Below, piece by piece: positions 1 through 10,117 of a stretch of DNA of 64,000 bases. The stretch comes from Streptomyces sp. RFCAC02 (GTDB lineage: Bacteria > Actinomycetota > Actinomycetes > Streptomycetales > Streptomycetaceae), in assembly GCF_004193175.1 (NCBI RefSeq), contig NZ_SAUH01000001.1, positions 5,613,501 to 5,677,500 on the forward strand, given 5' to 3'. The translations under genes and the position numbers were made by a program. Below the pieces are notes generated by a model. It was given only the letters and a program-made list of their open reading frames with translations. It ran no database searches and had not been told where the DNA came from. The stretch's first letter is position 1. Every line of letters begins with the position of its first letter.

Positions 1-797
1 CCGAGTTCGGCGCCGACGGCGTGACGACCGAGGTCACCGCGATCCAGCGGCGCGGCCTGCTGTGGGCCGGGCTCGTCCTGCTGGTCTACGCCGTGATCGT
101 CATCGGCGGCTGGCTGATCCCCGGCAGCCCGCTGCGCGGCGAGGGCGGCGCGCTCGTGCCCTCCCCGCTGCTGAGCGGCGTCATCCCGGTCCTGTTCGTG
201 GCGTTCCTGGTGTGCGGCGTCGTGTACGGCGCGGTCGTGAAGACCGTCGCGAAGCCCGAGGACGTGCCGCGGATGATGGGCGAGTCCGTCACCAGCATGT
301 CGTCCTACATCGTGCTGATCTTCGCGATCGCGCAGGTCATCGCCGTCTTCAACTGGTCGAACGTCGGCACCCTGCTGGCCGTGAAGTGCGCCGCGGGACT
401 GGAGTCCATCGGGCTCACCGGCTTCACCGGCATCGTCCTGTTCGTCCTGCTGGTGACCCTGCTGAACCTGTTCATCACCTCGGGCTCCGCCCTGTGGTCC
501 CTCATGGCGCCGGTCTTCGTGCCGACGTTCATGCTGCTCGGCATGGAGCCGGCGCTCACCCAGGCGGCGTTCCGCATCGGTGACTCGGCCACGCAGATGA
601 TCACCCCGATGAACCCGTACCTGTTCCTGACGCTCGCCCTGCTGCGGCGGTACGAGCCCTCGGCGCAGCTCGGCACCCTGCTGTCGCGGCTGTCGATCTT
701 CGTGGTGCCCTACCTCATCGCGTGGCTCGCGGTGCTCGGCATCTTCTACGGGTTCGACATCCCGCTCGGCCCGGGCGCGGACATCCACATGCCCTGA
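1..797 (+). CDS. AbgT-family transporter, C-terminal part (5' end outside window)
   Basis: This is the C-terminal part of a membrane transporter; the reading frame is already open at the left edge, so the true start lies outside the window. At least six long hydrophobic segments are visible. The stretches FITSGSALWSLMAPVFVP and GDSATQMITPMNPYL match the conserved re-entrant hairpin regions of AbgT-type transporters (p-aminobenzoyl-glutamate uptake, or sulfonamide efflux as in MtrF/YdaH). The frame ends with TGA at 795-797, and the MMPL gene starts 95 nt further on in the same direction. The family call rests on these signatures; the substrate is not shown by the sequence. Confidence 0.85.
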   Translation, partial: EFGADGVTTEVTAIQRRGLLWAGLVLLVYAVIVIGGWLIPGSPLRGEGGALVPSPLLSGVIPVLFVAFLVCGVVYGAVVKTVAKPEDVPRMMGESVTSMSSYIVLIFAIAQVIAVFNWSNVGTLLAVKCAAGLESIGLTGFTGIVLFVLLVTLLNLFITSGSALWSLMAPVFVPTFMLLGMEPALTQAAFRIGDSATQMITPMNPYLFLTLALLRRYEPSAQLGTLLSRLSIFVVPYLIAWLAVLGIFYGFDIPLGPGADIHMP

Positions 798-892
798 CCC
801 GCGCCCGCACGGTCCACCGCCCCAGCGTGTCGGAAATGTCGTGACCGGTCCTCCCCGGAGAAGATCACCAGTGGTCTGCGGGAAGGAACTCC

Positions 893-3085
893 ATGTCCGC
901 GTTTCTGTTCCGGCTGGGGCGGTGGGCGTTCCGGCGGCGCCGCCTGGTCCTCGGCATCTGGCTCGCCGCCGCCGTCGTGGCCGCCCTGACCTCCGTCCTG
1001 AGCGGCGGCACCACCACCGACGTGTTCACCATCCCCGGCACCGAGGCCCAGCGCACCACCGACCTGCTGGAGCGCAGGCTCCCCGCCTTCGGCGGCGGGC
1101 AGACGCAGGTCGTCCTCGCCGCCGAAGGATCGGCGAAGGTCACCGACCCCGGACCGCGCGCCGGGATCGAGGAGGCGTTCCGCGCGCTCGCGGACGTCCC
1201 GCAGGCCGCGTCCGCCACCGGCCCGTTCGACGGCGACAGCCCCCAGGTGTCGCGCGACGGCACGGTGGCCCTCGGCACCGTCCAGTTCCGCACCGACCCC
1301 GGCACCGTCGAGCAGAGCACCCTCGACGCGGTGGAACGGGCCGTGCGCCCCGCCGAGCGCGCCGGCCTGCGGGTCGAGTACTCCGGCAGCGTCTACCCCG
1401 GCTGGCAGACGGAGGTCTCCGAACTGCCGGAACTCGCCGGACTCGTCATCGCCCTCGTCATCCTGCTGATCACCTTCGGCGCGCTCGCCGCCGCCCTCCT
1501 GCCCGTCGTCACGGCCGTCATCGGCATCGCCATCACCATGACGGGCGTCACCGCCGCCGCGGCCCTGGTGGACATCGCGTCGGCCTCCACGACGGTCGCC
1601 CTCATGCTCGGCCTGTCCTGCGGCATCGACTACGGCCTGTTCATCCTCTTCCGCCACCGGGACAACCTGCTGAACGGCATCCCCGGCGAGCGGGCGGCCG
1701 GGCTCGCCACCGGCACGGCGGGCGGCTCCGTCGTCTTCGCCGCGCTCACCGTCGTCATCGCGCTGCTCGGCCTGTCCGTCGTCGGCATCCCCTTCCTCAC
1801 CGTCATGGGCGTGTGCGCGGCCGTGTCCGTGCTGATCGCCATGCTGATCGCCCTCACCCTGCTGCCGGCCTTCCTCGGCTTCGCGGGCGACCGCGTCGTG
1901 CGGTTCGTGCGCCCGCCGGGCCGCCCCGGCCGGCCCGAGCACGTCGCCCGCCGCTCGGCCACCGAGCCCGGGCACGGCGCCGGCGCCGCCTGGGCGCGGT
2001 TCGTCGTGCGCGCACGCGTCCCACTGCTCATCGGCGGCATCGTCCTCCTCGGGCTTCTCGCCCTGCCCGCCACGCAGATGCGGCTCGGCCTGCCGAGCGG
2101 CGCGTCCAAGCCCGAGTCCGACACGCAGCGCAGGGCCTACGACCTGGTCGCCGACGGGTTCGGCCCCGGGGCGAACGGCCCGCTGCTCGTCGTCGCCGAT
2201 GGCGTGGACGGCGAGGAGCCGGTCCGGCGCGTCACCGGCGCGCTCGGTGACCTGCCCGGCGTCGCCACGGCGCAGCCCCTCGCGCAGCGCGACGGCCTCG
2301 CCGTCATCCAGGTCGTCCCGCGCACCGGGCCGAGCGACCAGGGCACCGCCGACCTCGTCCACCGCATCCGCGACCGGCGCGACGACCTCGCCGCCGGCAC
2401 CGGCGCCCACCTCACGGTCGGCGGCAGCACCGCCTCCGACATCGACGTGTCCGCCAAGCTGTCCTCCGCCCTGCCCGTCTTCCTCGTCGTGGTCGTCGGC
2501 CTGGCGTTCATCCTGCTGACGTTCGCCTTCCGCACCTTCCTCGTGCCGCTGAAGTCCATCGCCGGGTTCCTGCTGTCGGTGTGCGCCGCCTTCGGCGCGC
2601 AGGTCGCCATGTTCCAGTGGGGCTGGGGGCGGCACCTGCTGGACATCACCCCCACCGAGACCGTCAGCTTCCTGCCGATCATCATGCTGGCGATCATCTT
2701 CGGCCTCTCCAGCGACTACGAGGTGTTCGTCGTCTCGCGGGTCAAGGAGGAGTACACGGCGACCGGTGACGCGCGGGCCGCGGTCGAGCACGGCACCGGA
2801 CGGGCCGCCCGCGTCGTCACGGCGGCGGCCCTCATCATGTTCTCGATCTTCGTCGCCTTCATGGTGACGGACGACCCGATCATCCGGTCGATCGGTTTCA
2901 GCTTCGCTGTGGGCGTGCTCCTGGACGCGTTCGTGGTGCGCCTGACGCTGGTGCCTGCCGTCATGGCGCTCGCGGGACGCCGCATCTGGTCGCACCCGCG
3001 CTGGTTCGACCGCTTCCTGCCCGACCCGGACATCGAGGGCCACCGGCTCACGGAGCCGCACGCGCGGCACGCCGGCGGGACGTGA
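893..3085 (+). CDS. MMPL family transporter (RND superfamily)
   Basis: This is a 730-residue inner-membrane transporter of the MMPL/RND type, a family that exports lipids or small hydrophobic molecules. An N-terminal helix follows an Arg-rich cytoplasmic stretch. An extracellular domain follows, then a block of helices (about residues 180-320), a second extracellular domain, and a second helix block near residues 525-700. The second block contains IFGLSSDYEVFVVSRVKEEY, the family's Asp-Tyr proton-relay signature; the first repeat has GLSCGIDYGLFILFRHR. The start ATG is preceded by GGAAGGA at 881-887. No dedicated regulator is adjacent, so the substrate is unknown. Confidence 0.9.
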   Translation: MSAFLFRLGRWAFRRRRLVLGIWLAAAVVAALTSVLSGGTTTDVFTIPGTEAQRTTDLLERRLPAFGGGQTQVVLAAEGSAKVTDPGPRAGIEEAFRALADVPQAASATGPFDGDSPQVSRDGTVALGTVQFRTDPGTVEQSTLDAVERAVRPAERAGLRVEYSGSVYPGWQTEVSELPELAGLVIALVILLITFGALAAALLPVVTAVIGIAITMTGVTAAAALVDIASASTTVALMLGLSCGIDYGLFILFRHRDNLLNGIPGERAAGLATGTAGGSVVFAALTVVIALLGLSVVGIPFLTVMGVCAAVSVLIAMLIALTLLPAFLGFAGDRVVRFVRPPGRPGRPEHVARRSATEPGHGAGAAWARFVVRARVPLLIGGIVLLGLLALPATQMRLGLPSGASKPESDTQRRAYDLVADGFGPGANGPLLVVADGVDGEEPVRRVTGALGDLPGVATAQPLAQRDGLAVIQVVPRTGPSDQGTADLVHRIRDRRDDLAAGTGAHLTVGGSTASDIDVSAKLSSALPVFLVVVVGLAFILLTFAFRTFLVPLKSIAGFLLSVCAAFGAQVAMFQWGWGRHLLDITPTETVSFLPIIMLAIIFGLSSDYEVFVVSRVKEEYTATGDARAAVEHGTGRAARVVTAAALIMFSIFVAFMVTDDPIIRSIGFSFAVGVLLDAFVVRLTLVPAVMALAGRRIWSHPRWFDRFLPDPDIEGHRLTEPHARHAGGT

Positions 3086-3179
3086 CGGGCGACGTGATAC
3101 GCGCCGCATTGCGGCTGCTCGTGCACGGCGGCTACCGTGAGTCCACGGTTCCACCCAACTCGTCGATACGGAGCGCCAG

Positions 3180-3845
3180 ATGATCCGGCCCGACAGCGCC
3201 GGATCACCCTCCTGCCCCAGTGATCCCGCGCCCGCGCGACCGGGCACCGGGGCGGTGACCGTCCACGATCTGCGGGGCACCGCCGGCATCGGGCCGCGCA
3301 CGCTCGCCTGGCCCGCCGGACACCGCGTCGTCGTCTCCGGACTCCCCGGCGCCGGCAAGTCCACCCTCATGGCGCGCCTCGACGACCCGGACGGCGCGGT
3401 GATCCGCGTGGACTCCCAGGACGCCCGCGACCGCTGGGCGCGCCGGCTGCCCGCGCGCCTGCCGTACGCCGTCTACCGGCCGCTGGTCCGCGCCGCCCAC
3501 CACCTGCGGCTGGCGCGCGCCGCCCGCACCGCCGGCAGCCTCGTCGTCCACGACTGCGGCCGGCGCGGCTGGGTGCGGCGCAGACTGGCCGCGACCGCGC
3601 GGCGGCGCGGCGTCGCACTGCACCTCGTCCTCATCGACGTGCCGCCCGACCTGGCCGTCGCGCGGCAGGAGGAGCGCGGCCGGTCCGTCTCGGCCCGGGC
3701 GTTCCGCCGGCACCGGGCCGCGATGGCCGAGCTGGTGGCCGACGTCGCGGCGGGCGGCCCCCCGCCCGGCTGCGCTTCGGCCACCCTGCTCGACGCGGAG
3801 GCCGCGGCGGCCATACGCCTGCTGTGCTTCACTCCCGACCGGTGA
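3180..3845 (+). CDS. P-loop ATP-binding protein (kinase/zeta-toxin-like fold), function unknown
   Basis: This 221-residue soluble protein has a clear Walker A motif, GLPGAGKST, at residues 54-62. About 30 residues later comes an acidic stretch (VIRVDSQDARDRW). The second half contains LVLIDVPPDLAVARQEERGR, which resembles the lid region of small-molecule kinases with paired arginines. The architecture fits the AAA_33/zeta-toxin/adenylate-kinase-like group, but no substrate can be read out. The 3' end overlaps the convergent gene at 3829-4203 by 17 nt. The first 25 residues are low-complexity and the real start could be further downstream. Confidence 0.65.
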   Translation: MIRPDSAGSPSCPSDPAPARPGTGAVTVHDLRGTAGIGPRTLAWPAGHRVVVSGLPGAGKSTLMARLDDPDGAVIRVDSQDARDRWARRLPARLPYAVYRPLVRAAHHLRLARAARTAGSLVVHDCGRRGWVRRRLAATARRRGVALHLVLIDVPPDLAVARQEERGRSVSARAFRRHRAAMAELVADVAAGGPPPGCASATLLDAEAAAAIRLLCFTPDR

Positions 3846-4203
3846 GCCGCACCCGCACCTCGCACTCGTGCTCGCCGGGCACCCGGCCGGTCTCCTCGGC
3901 GCGGAACGCGCCCGCCAGCACGCCGCCGACCTGCGTCACACCGTCCGGACTGCCCGTCAGGGTGGCGTCCACGGCCTCGCCGAGCGGCGCCCCCGCGGGC
4001 CGTGCCCCGTCGCGGTGCGCGTCGGTGGAGACGATCATGCTCCACACGACGGGCCGACCCGGCTGCCCGCCGGAGCCGAGGTCGGGCTCATGGCCGGGGT
4101 AGGCGGCCTCCAGCACGTCGAACACCGCGCGGGCCGCGTCACGGCCGCAGTCGGTGAGATGGACGCTGACACTGCTCTCGTCCTGAGAAGTACCCATGGT
4201 CAT
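3829..4203 (-). CDS. Small conserved-type hypothetical protein
   Basis: This is a 124-residue acidic soluble protein of unknown function, with no signal peptide or membrane segment. It begins MTMGTSQDESSVSVHL, contains a Gly/Pro-rich linker around residues 45-60, and ends in a predicted beta-strand-rich part (EHECEVRVRLTGRE). Two ATG codons (4203 and 4197) compete as start; the second would give 122 residues. The same frame stays open far upstream, but that is a shadow of the hpd region on the other strand. It lies just downstream of the Lrp/AsnC regulator and may be read with it, although 170 nt separate them. Confidence 0.6.
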   Translation of the reverse strand: MTMGTSQDESSVSVHLTDCGRDAARAVFDVLEAAYPGHEPDLGSGGQPGRPVVWSMIVSTDAHRDGARPAGAPLGEAVDATLTGSPDGVTQVGGVLAGAFRAEETGRVPGEHECEVRVRLTGRE

Positions 4204-4370
4204 CACAGCTTTCACGGCATCGCGGACTACGGATGGACGGCCGGCCGGGCCTGCCGGGCGGCCGGACCTGCGGGTACCCCGGGTCGGGGCGCGGCACCCG
4301 CTTCGCACTGTAGGTGACATCCGTCCGTCATGCCGGACATGTGACGCCATGTGCCCCGCGGTGCCGCCCG

Positions 4371-6282
<1,912 letters not shown>

Positions 6283-6345
6283 CGCTCCCCCGCATCCGCA
6301 CGCCCCGCACCGCACCGCCCCCGCCCGTACCGAAAGGCGCCCGCC

Positions 6346-7551
6346 GTGCCCCACTACCGCCGCGTCGGCGACGTCCCGCCGAAACGCCACACGCAGCACC
6401 GACGCCCCGACGGCTCCCTCCTCAGCGAGGAGCTGATGGGGGAGGAGGGCTTCTCCTCCGATTCCGCGCTGCTCTACCACACCGGCATCCCGTCGGCGAT
6501 CACCGCCGCGTCGCCGTGGCGGCCCGGCGACCTCGCGACGACCCCGAACACGCCGCTCCTGCCACGGCACTTCCGGCTGCACGACCTGTTCGACACCCGG
6601 CGGGCCGGGTCGTGGGACGTGGTGACCGGCCGCCGCCTCGTCCTCGGCAACGCGGACGTGCGGATCTCCTACGCCGTGGCCGCCGCGCCGAGCCCCCTGT
6701 ACCGCAACGCCATCGGGGACGAGTGCGTCTACACGGAGGCCGGGTCAGCCACCGTCGAGACGGTCTTCGGCAGCCTCGACGTGCGCCCCGGCGACTACCT
6801 CGTCCTGCCGCGCGGCACGACGCACCGCTGGGTGCCCACAGGACCCGACCCGGTGCGCTGCTACGTCATCGAGGCCAACTCCCACATCGCGCCGCCCGCC
6901 CGCCACCTGTCACGGCACGGCCAGCACCTCGAACACGCCCCGTACTGCGAGCGCGACCTGCGCGGCCCCGCCGAGCCGCTGACGGTGCCCGGCACCGACG
7001 TCGAGGTCCTGGTCAAGCACCGCTCCCCGCGGCCGGGGGACGGCGGGGTCACCGGGACGCGGTACGTGTACGCCACCCACCCGTTCGACGTCGTCGGGTG
7101 GGACGGCTGCCTGTACCCGTACACATTCAACATCGCCGACTTCGAGCCGATCACCGGGCGGGTGCACCAGCCGCCGCCCGTCCACCAGGTCTTCGAGGCG
7201 CGCAACCTGGTCATCTGCAACTTCGTGCCCCGCAAGGTCGACTACCACCCGCTGGCCGTCCCCGTGCCCTACTACCACTCGAACGTCGACTCGGACGAGG
7301 TGATGTTCTACTGCGGCGGCGACTACGAGGCGCGCCGCGGCTCGGGCATCGGCCAGGGCTCGGTGAGCCTGCATCCCGGCGGCCACGCGCACGGGCCGCA
7401 GCCGGGCGCCGTGGAACGCTCGCTCGGTGCCGCGTTCTTCGACGAACTCGCCGTCATGGTCGACACGTTCCACCCCCTCGAACTCGGCGAGGCGGGCTCG
7501 GCCGCCGACGACGGCCGGTACGCCTTCAGCTGGGCGGGCGGCACACGGTGA
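6346..7551 (+). CDS. hmgA: Homogentisate 1,2-dioxygenase
   Basis: This 401-residue cupin-type iron dioxygenase opens the homogentisate ring to maleylacetoacetate. The metal-site motifs are visible: YYHSNVDSDEVMFY (His about 310, Glu about 316) and SLHPGGHAHGPQPG (His about 347). An N-terminal cupin half includes GDYLVLPRGTTHRW. The gene follows hpd by 63 nt, with GAAAGGCGC a few bases before its ATG-proximal GTG/ATG, and its stop overlaps the start of fahA, so the three genes are translationally coupled. Confidence 0.95.
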   Translation: MPHYRRVGDVPPKRHTQHRRPDGSLLSEELMGEEGFSSDSALLYHTGIPSAITAASPWRPGDLATTPNTPLLPRHFRLHDLFDTRRAGSWDVVTGRRLVLGNADVRISYAVAAAPSPLYRNAIGDECVYTEAGSATVETVFGSLDVRPGDYLVLPRGTTHRWVPTGPDPVRCYVIEANSHIAPPARHLSRHGQHLEHAPYCERDLRGPAEPLTVPGTDVEVLVKHRSPRPGDGGVTGTRYVYATHPFDVVGWDGCLYPYTFNIADFEPITGRVHQPPPVHQVFEARNLVICNFVPRKVDYHPLAVPVPYYHSNVDSDEVMFYCGGDYEARRGSGIGQGSVSLHPGGHAHGPQPGAVERSLGAAFFDELAVMVDTFHPLELGEAGSAADDGRYAFSWAGGTR

Positions 7552-8789
7552 CGGCCGCACCGACCGCCACCACCTGGCTCGACGTACCCCCCGGCCACCC
7601 GTTCGGCGTCCACACCCTGCCGTACGGCAGCTTCCGCGCGGCCGGCCTGCCCGGGCCGCGGACGGGGGTCGCCATCGGCGACCTCGTCCTCGACCTGACG
7701 GCGGCGAGCGCGGCCCTGCTGCCCGGCCGCGCACCGCTGTTCGCGGCCGGGACGCTGGACGGACTGCTCGCCGCCGGGGCAGGAGCCTGGGCCGAGGTGC
7801 GCGCCGCGGTCACGGACTGGCTGACGGTCGAACGGTTCCGGCCGGTGATCGAGCCGCTGCTCCGCCCGGCCGTCACCACCGTCCCGGAACTGCCGTTCAC
7901 CGTGGCCGACTTCACGGACTTCTACGCCAGCGAGCACCACGCGGCGCGGATGGGCCGGCTGCTGCGGCCCGGCGGCGAGCCCCTGACCCCGAACTGGCGG
8001 CACATGCCGCTCGGCTACCACGGCCGCGCCGGCTCCGTCGTCGTCTCGGGGACACCGGTCACCCGGCCGTCCGGGCAGCGGCGCGACGGCGGGGGTGCGG
8101 TGACGTTCGGCCCGTCCCTGCGGCTCGACTTCGAGGCGGAGGTCGGCTTCGTCGTGGGCACGCCGGCGCCCCCCGGCCGCCCGGTGCCGCTCGCCGGCGC
8201 CGCCCGGCACCTCTTCGGCGTGTGCCTGGTGAACGACTGGTCGGCGCGCGACCTCCAGGCGTGGGAGTACGTGCCGCTCGGGCCGTTCCTCGGCAAGGCG
8301 TTCGCGACGTCCGTGTCCCCGTGGGTTGTGCCGCTCGCCGCCCTCGCGCACGCCAGGACCGCGCCGCCGCCGCGCGACCCGCGCCCGCTCCCGTACCTGG
8401 ACGACACGGCGGCCGAGCCGTGGGGCCTCGCCATCGACCTGACGGTCACGCTGAACGGCCACACCGTCGCCCGGCCGCCGTTCGCCGCCATGTACTGGAC
8501 GGCGGCGCAGCAGGTGGCGCACCTCACGGCGGGCGGCGCGCCGCTGCGGACCGGCGACCTGCTCGCCTCGGGCACCGTGAGCGGCCCCGGGGACGGCGAG
8601 TGCGGCTCGCTCGCCGAACTGACCGGGGGCGGCACGCGTCCCCTGACCCTGCCGGACGGCACGCGCCGGGCGTTCCTGCACGACGGCGACGAGGTCACCG
8701 TCACGGCGGACGCCCCGGGGCCGGCGGGCACCCGCGTCGGCCTCGGCGAGGTCCGCGGCCGCGTCACCCCCGCCGTCCCCGCCGTCTGA
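7548..8789 (+). CDS. fahA: Fumarylacetoacetase
   Basis: This enzyme hydrolyses fumarylacetoacetate to fumarate and acetoacetate, the last step of the homogentisate pathway. It is 413 residues long. The N-terminal domain leads into DFYASEHHAARMGRLL (about residue 125; the family's catalytic His region). The catalytic beta-roll carries VNDWSARDLQAWEYVPLG (about residue 227), the FAH signature, and later TVSGPGDGECGSLAEL. The GTG start at 7548 overlaps the hmgA stop by 4 nt. No separate maleylacetoacetate isomerase gene is adjacent; in actinobacteria a mycothiol-dependent enzyme may do that step. The gene ends 18 nt before a convergent oxidoreductase gene. Confidence 0.95.
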   Translation: MTAAPTATTWLDVPPGHPFGVHTLPYGSFRAAGLPGPRTGVAIGDLVLDLTAASAALLPGRAPLFAAGTLDGLLAAGAGAWAEVRAAVTDWLTVERFRPVIEPLLRPAVTTVPELPFTVADFTDFYASEHHAARMGRLLRPGGEPLTPNWRHMPLGYHGRAGSVVVSGTPVTRPSGQRRDGGGAVTFGPSLRLDFEAEVGFVVGTPAPPGRPVPLAGAARHLFGVCLVNDWSARDLQAWEYVPLGPFLGKAFATSVSPWVVPLAALAHARTAPPPRDPRPLPYLDDTAAEPWGLAIDLTVTLNGHTVARPPFAAMYWTAAQQVAHLTAGGAPLRTGDLLASGTVSGPGDGECGSLAELTGGGTRPLTLPDGTRRAFLHDGDEVTVTADAPGPAGTRVGLGEVRGRVTPAVPAV

Positions 8790-8807
8790 CGTCCGGCCGC
8801 GCCCGGC

Positions 8808-9896
8808 TCAGTCCGCCCAGGCCTCGCGGTCCGTGACCACCGGGCGGCCCGTGCGGGCCGACTCGTCGATCGCGAGGCTCAGCAGGTGGTCCTGGCAGCC
8901 CTCGGCCAGCGGGTACGGCGCGGGGCCGGCGCCGCGCACCCACGCGCCCATCCGGCACGTCAGGTCCACCACGGCGAGGTCGTCCTCCGAGAACGAGGCG
9001 CCCGTGTACCCGTTGCGGTGGATCACCCGCCCGTCGAAGCTGATGTGCCGCAGCTCGCGGCCCTCCAGGTTGAGGTCCGTGCCGGTGGCCCGCCGCACCA
9101 GCGGCGACTCCACGGGCGTGCGCGGGTCCGCCATCCGCACCACCGTGTCGTCCACGATCTCGCCGAGCGAGCCGCGCACCACCATCCGGCGGGCGCGCAG
9201 CGGGTTCCACCACTGGTTGTCGGTGAAGTCGTACAGGCCCGAGCGGCCCCCGCCGAAGTCGAGCGTCGCGATCGTCGTCCGCGCCTGCTTCGGCGTCAGG
9301 TCGTCCGACCAGCCGGCGGGGGAGAGGGGGTCGGCCAGCGGCGCGGTGAACGCGCTCGCCGACACCGTCGCCGGCTCGAAGCCGACCCCGAGCAGGTGCC
9401 GGATCAGCGACACGGCGTGGTACCCGTGCGTCGACGACAACTGGACGGACGTCACCTCGCCGATGACGCCCTCCCGCACCAGCGCGAGCCGCGCCGCGTG
9501 CCCCGGCATCAGCGGGTACTGCTCCGCCACCTGCACGAGCCCGCTCGCACCGGTCTCCCGCCACAGGTCGCGCAGCCCCTCCGCGTCGGGCGCGGGCGGC
9601 GTCTCCGCGAGCACCGGCACACCGAGCCGCACGAGCTGCTTCGTCACCTCGGGCGTCACCGGCCACGGCACGGAGGGGATGACGAACTCCGGCGCGTCCG
9701 CCGCGCCCACCAGCTCGTCCACCGACCGGTACGCCGGCACGCCCCACGCCGCCTCGATCTCGGCGCCGCGCTCACTGCCACGCGTCACCACGCCCGTCAC
9801 CGCCAGCCGGTCCGGCAGCGCCTTCGCCAGCCGGACGAAGAACTCCGACCGCCATCCGCTGCCGACCAGGCCGAACCGTACAGGTGCTTCACTCAC
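8808..9896 (-). CDS. Gfo/Idh/MocA family oxidoreductase
   Basis: This 362-residue NAD(P)-dependent dehydrogenase has an N-terminal Rossmann fold. Its nucleotide loop is FGLVGSGWRSEFFVRLAKAL, and the segment after the fold has the common sugar-dehydrogenase EKP-like position replaced by AETPPAPDAEG. The C-terminal domain is the usual GFO_IDH_MocA mixed sheet (STHGYHAVSLIRHLLGVGF). Such enzymes oxidise sugars, inositols or amino-sugar derivatives. It stands alone here, convergent with fahA, so no substrate can be assigned. An unusual point is the weakening of the catalytic EKP motif to ETP. Confidence 0.85.
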   Translation of the reverse strand: MSEAPVRFGLVGSGWRSEFFVRLAKALPDRLAVTGVVTRGSERGAEIEAAWGVPAYRSVDELVGAADAPEFVIPSVPWPVTPEVTKQLVRLGVPVLAETPPAPDAEGLRDLWRETGASGLVQVAEQYPLMPGHAARLALVREGVIGEVTSVQLSSTHGYHAVSLIRHLLGVGFEPATVSASAFTAPLADPLSPAGWSDDLTPKQARTTIATLDFGGGRSGLYDFTDNQWWNPLRARRMVVRGSLGEIVDDTVVRMADPRTPVESPLVRRATGTDLNLEGRELRHISFDGRVIHRNGYTGASFSEDDLAVVDLTCRMGAWVRGAGPAPYPLAEGCQDHLLSLAIDESARTGRPVVTDREAWAD

Positions 9897-10117
9897 GTGC
9901 CTTGCTCCTCACATCTGTCCACGGTGCCGGGCCGGCCGGCGCGGCCGCCCCGCCCGGACCCGGCGGGTCACAGTACGCCCACCTCTCCGCGCCCTGCGCC
10001 ACCACCTGTCGAAGACGTGACGCACACCACGTGCCGCTTGTCGGGCCGTCAAGGAAAGCCGCAGGTCAGAGCTGTCTCACCGGCTCATACGGAGTTGCCC
10101 GCCGGGGAGGTGCGGCG

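Noticed and set aside
746..3370. 874-residue minus-strand open frame opposite the MMPL gene
   Set aside because: Its composition (Asp/Glu/Arg/Gly/Ala repeats) is that of a shadow frame, and the plus strand has a clear MMPL transporter.
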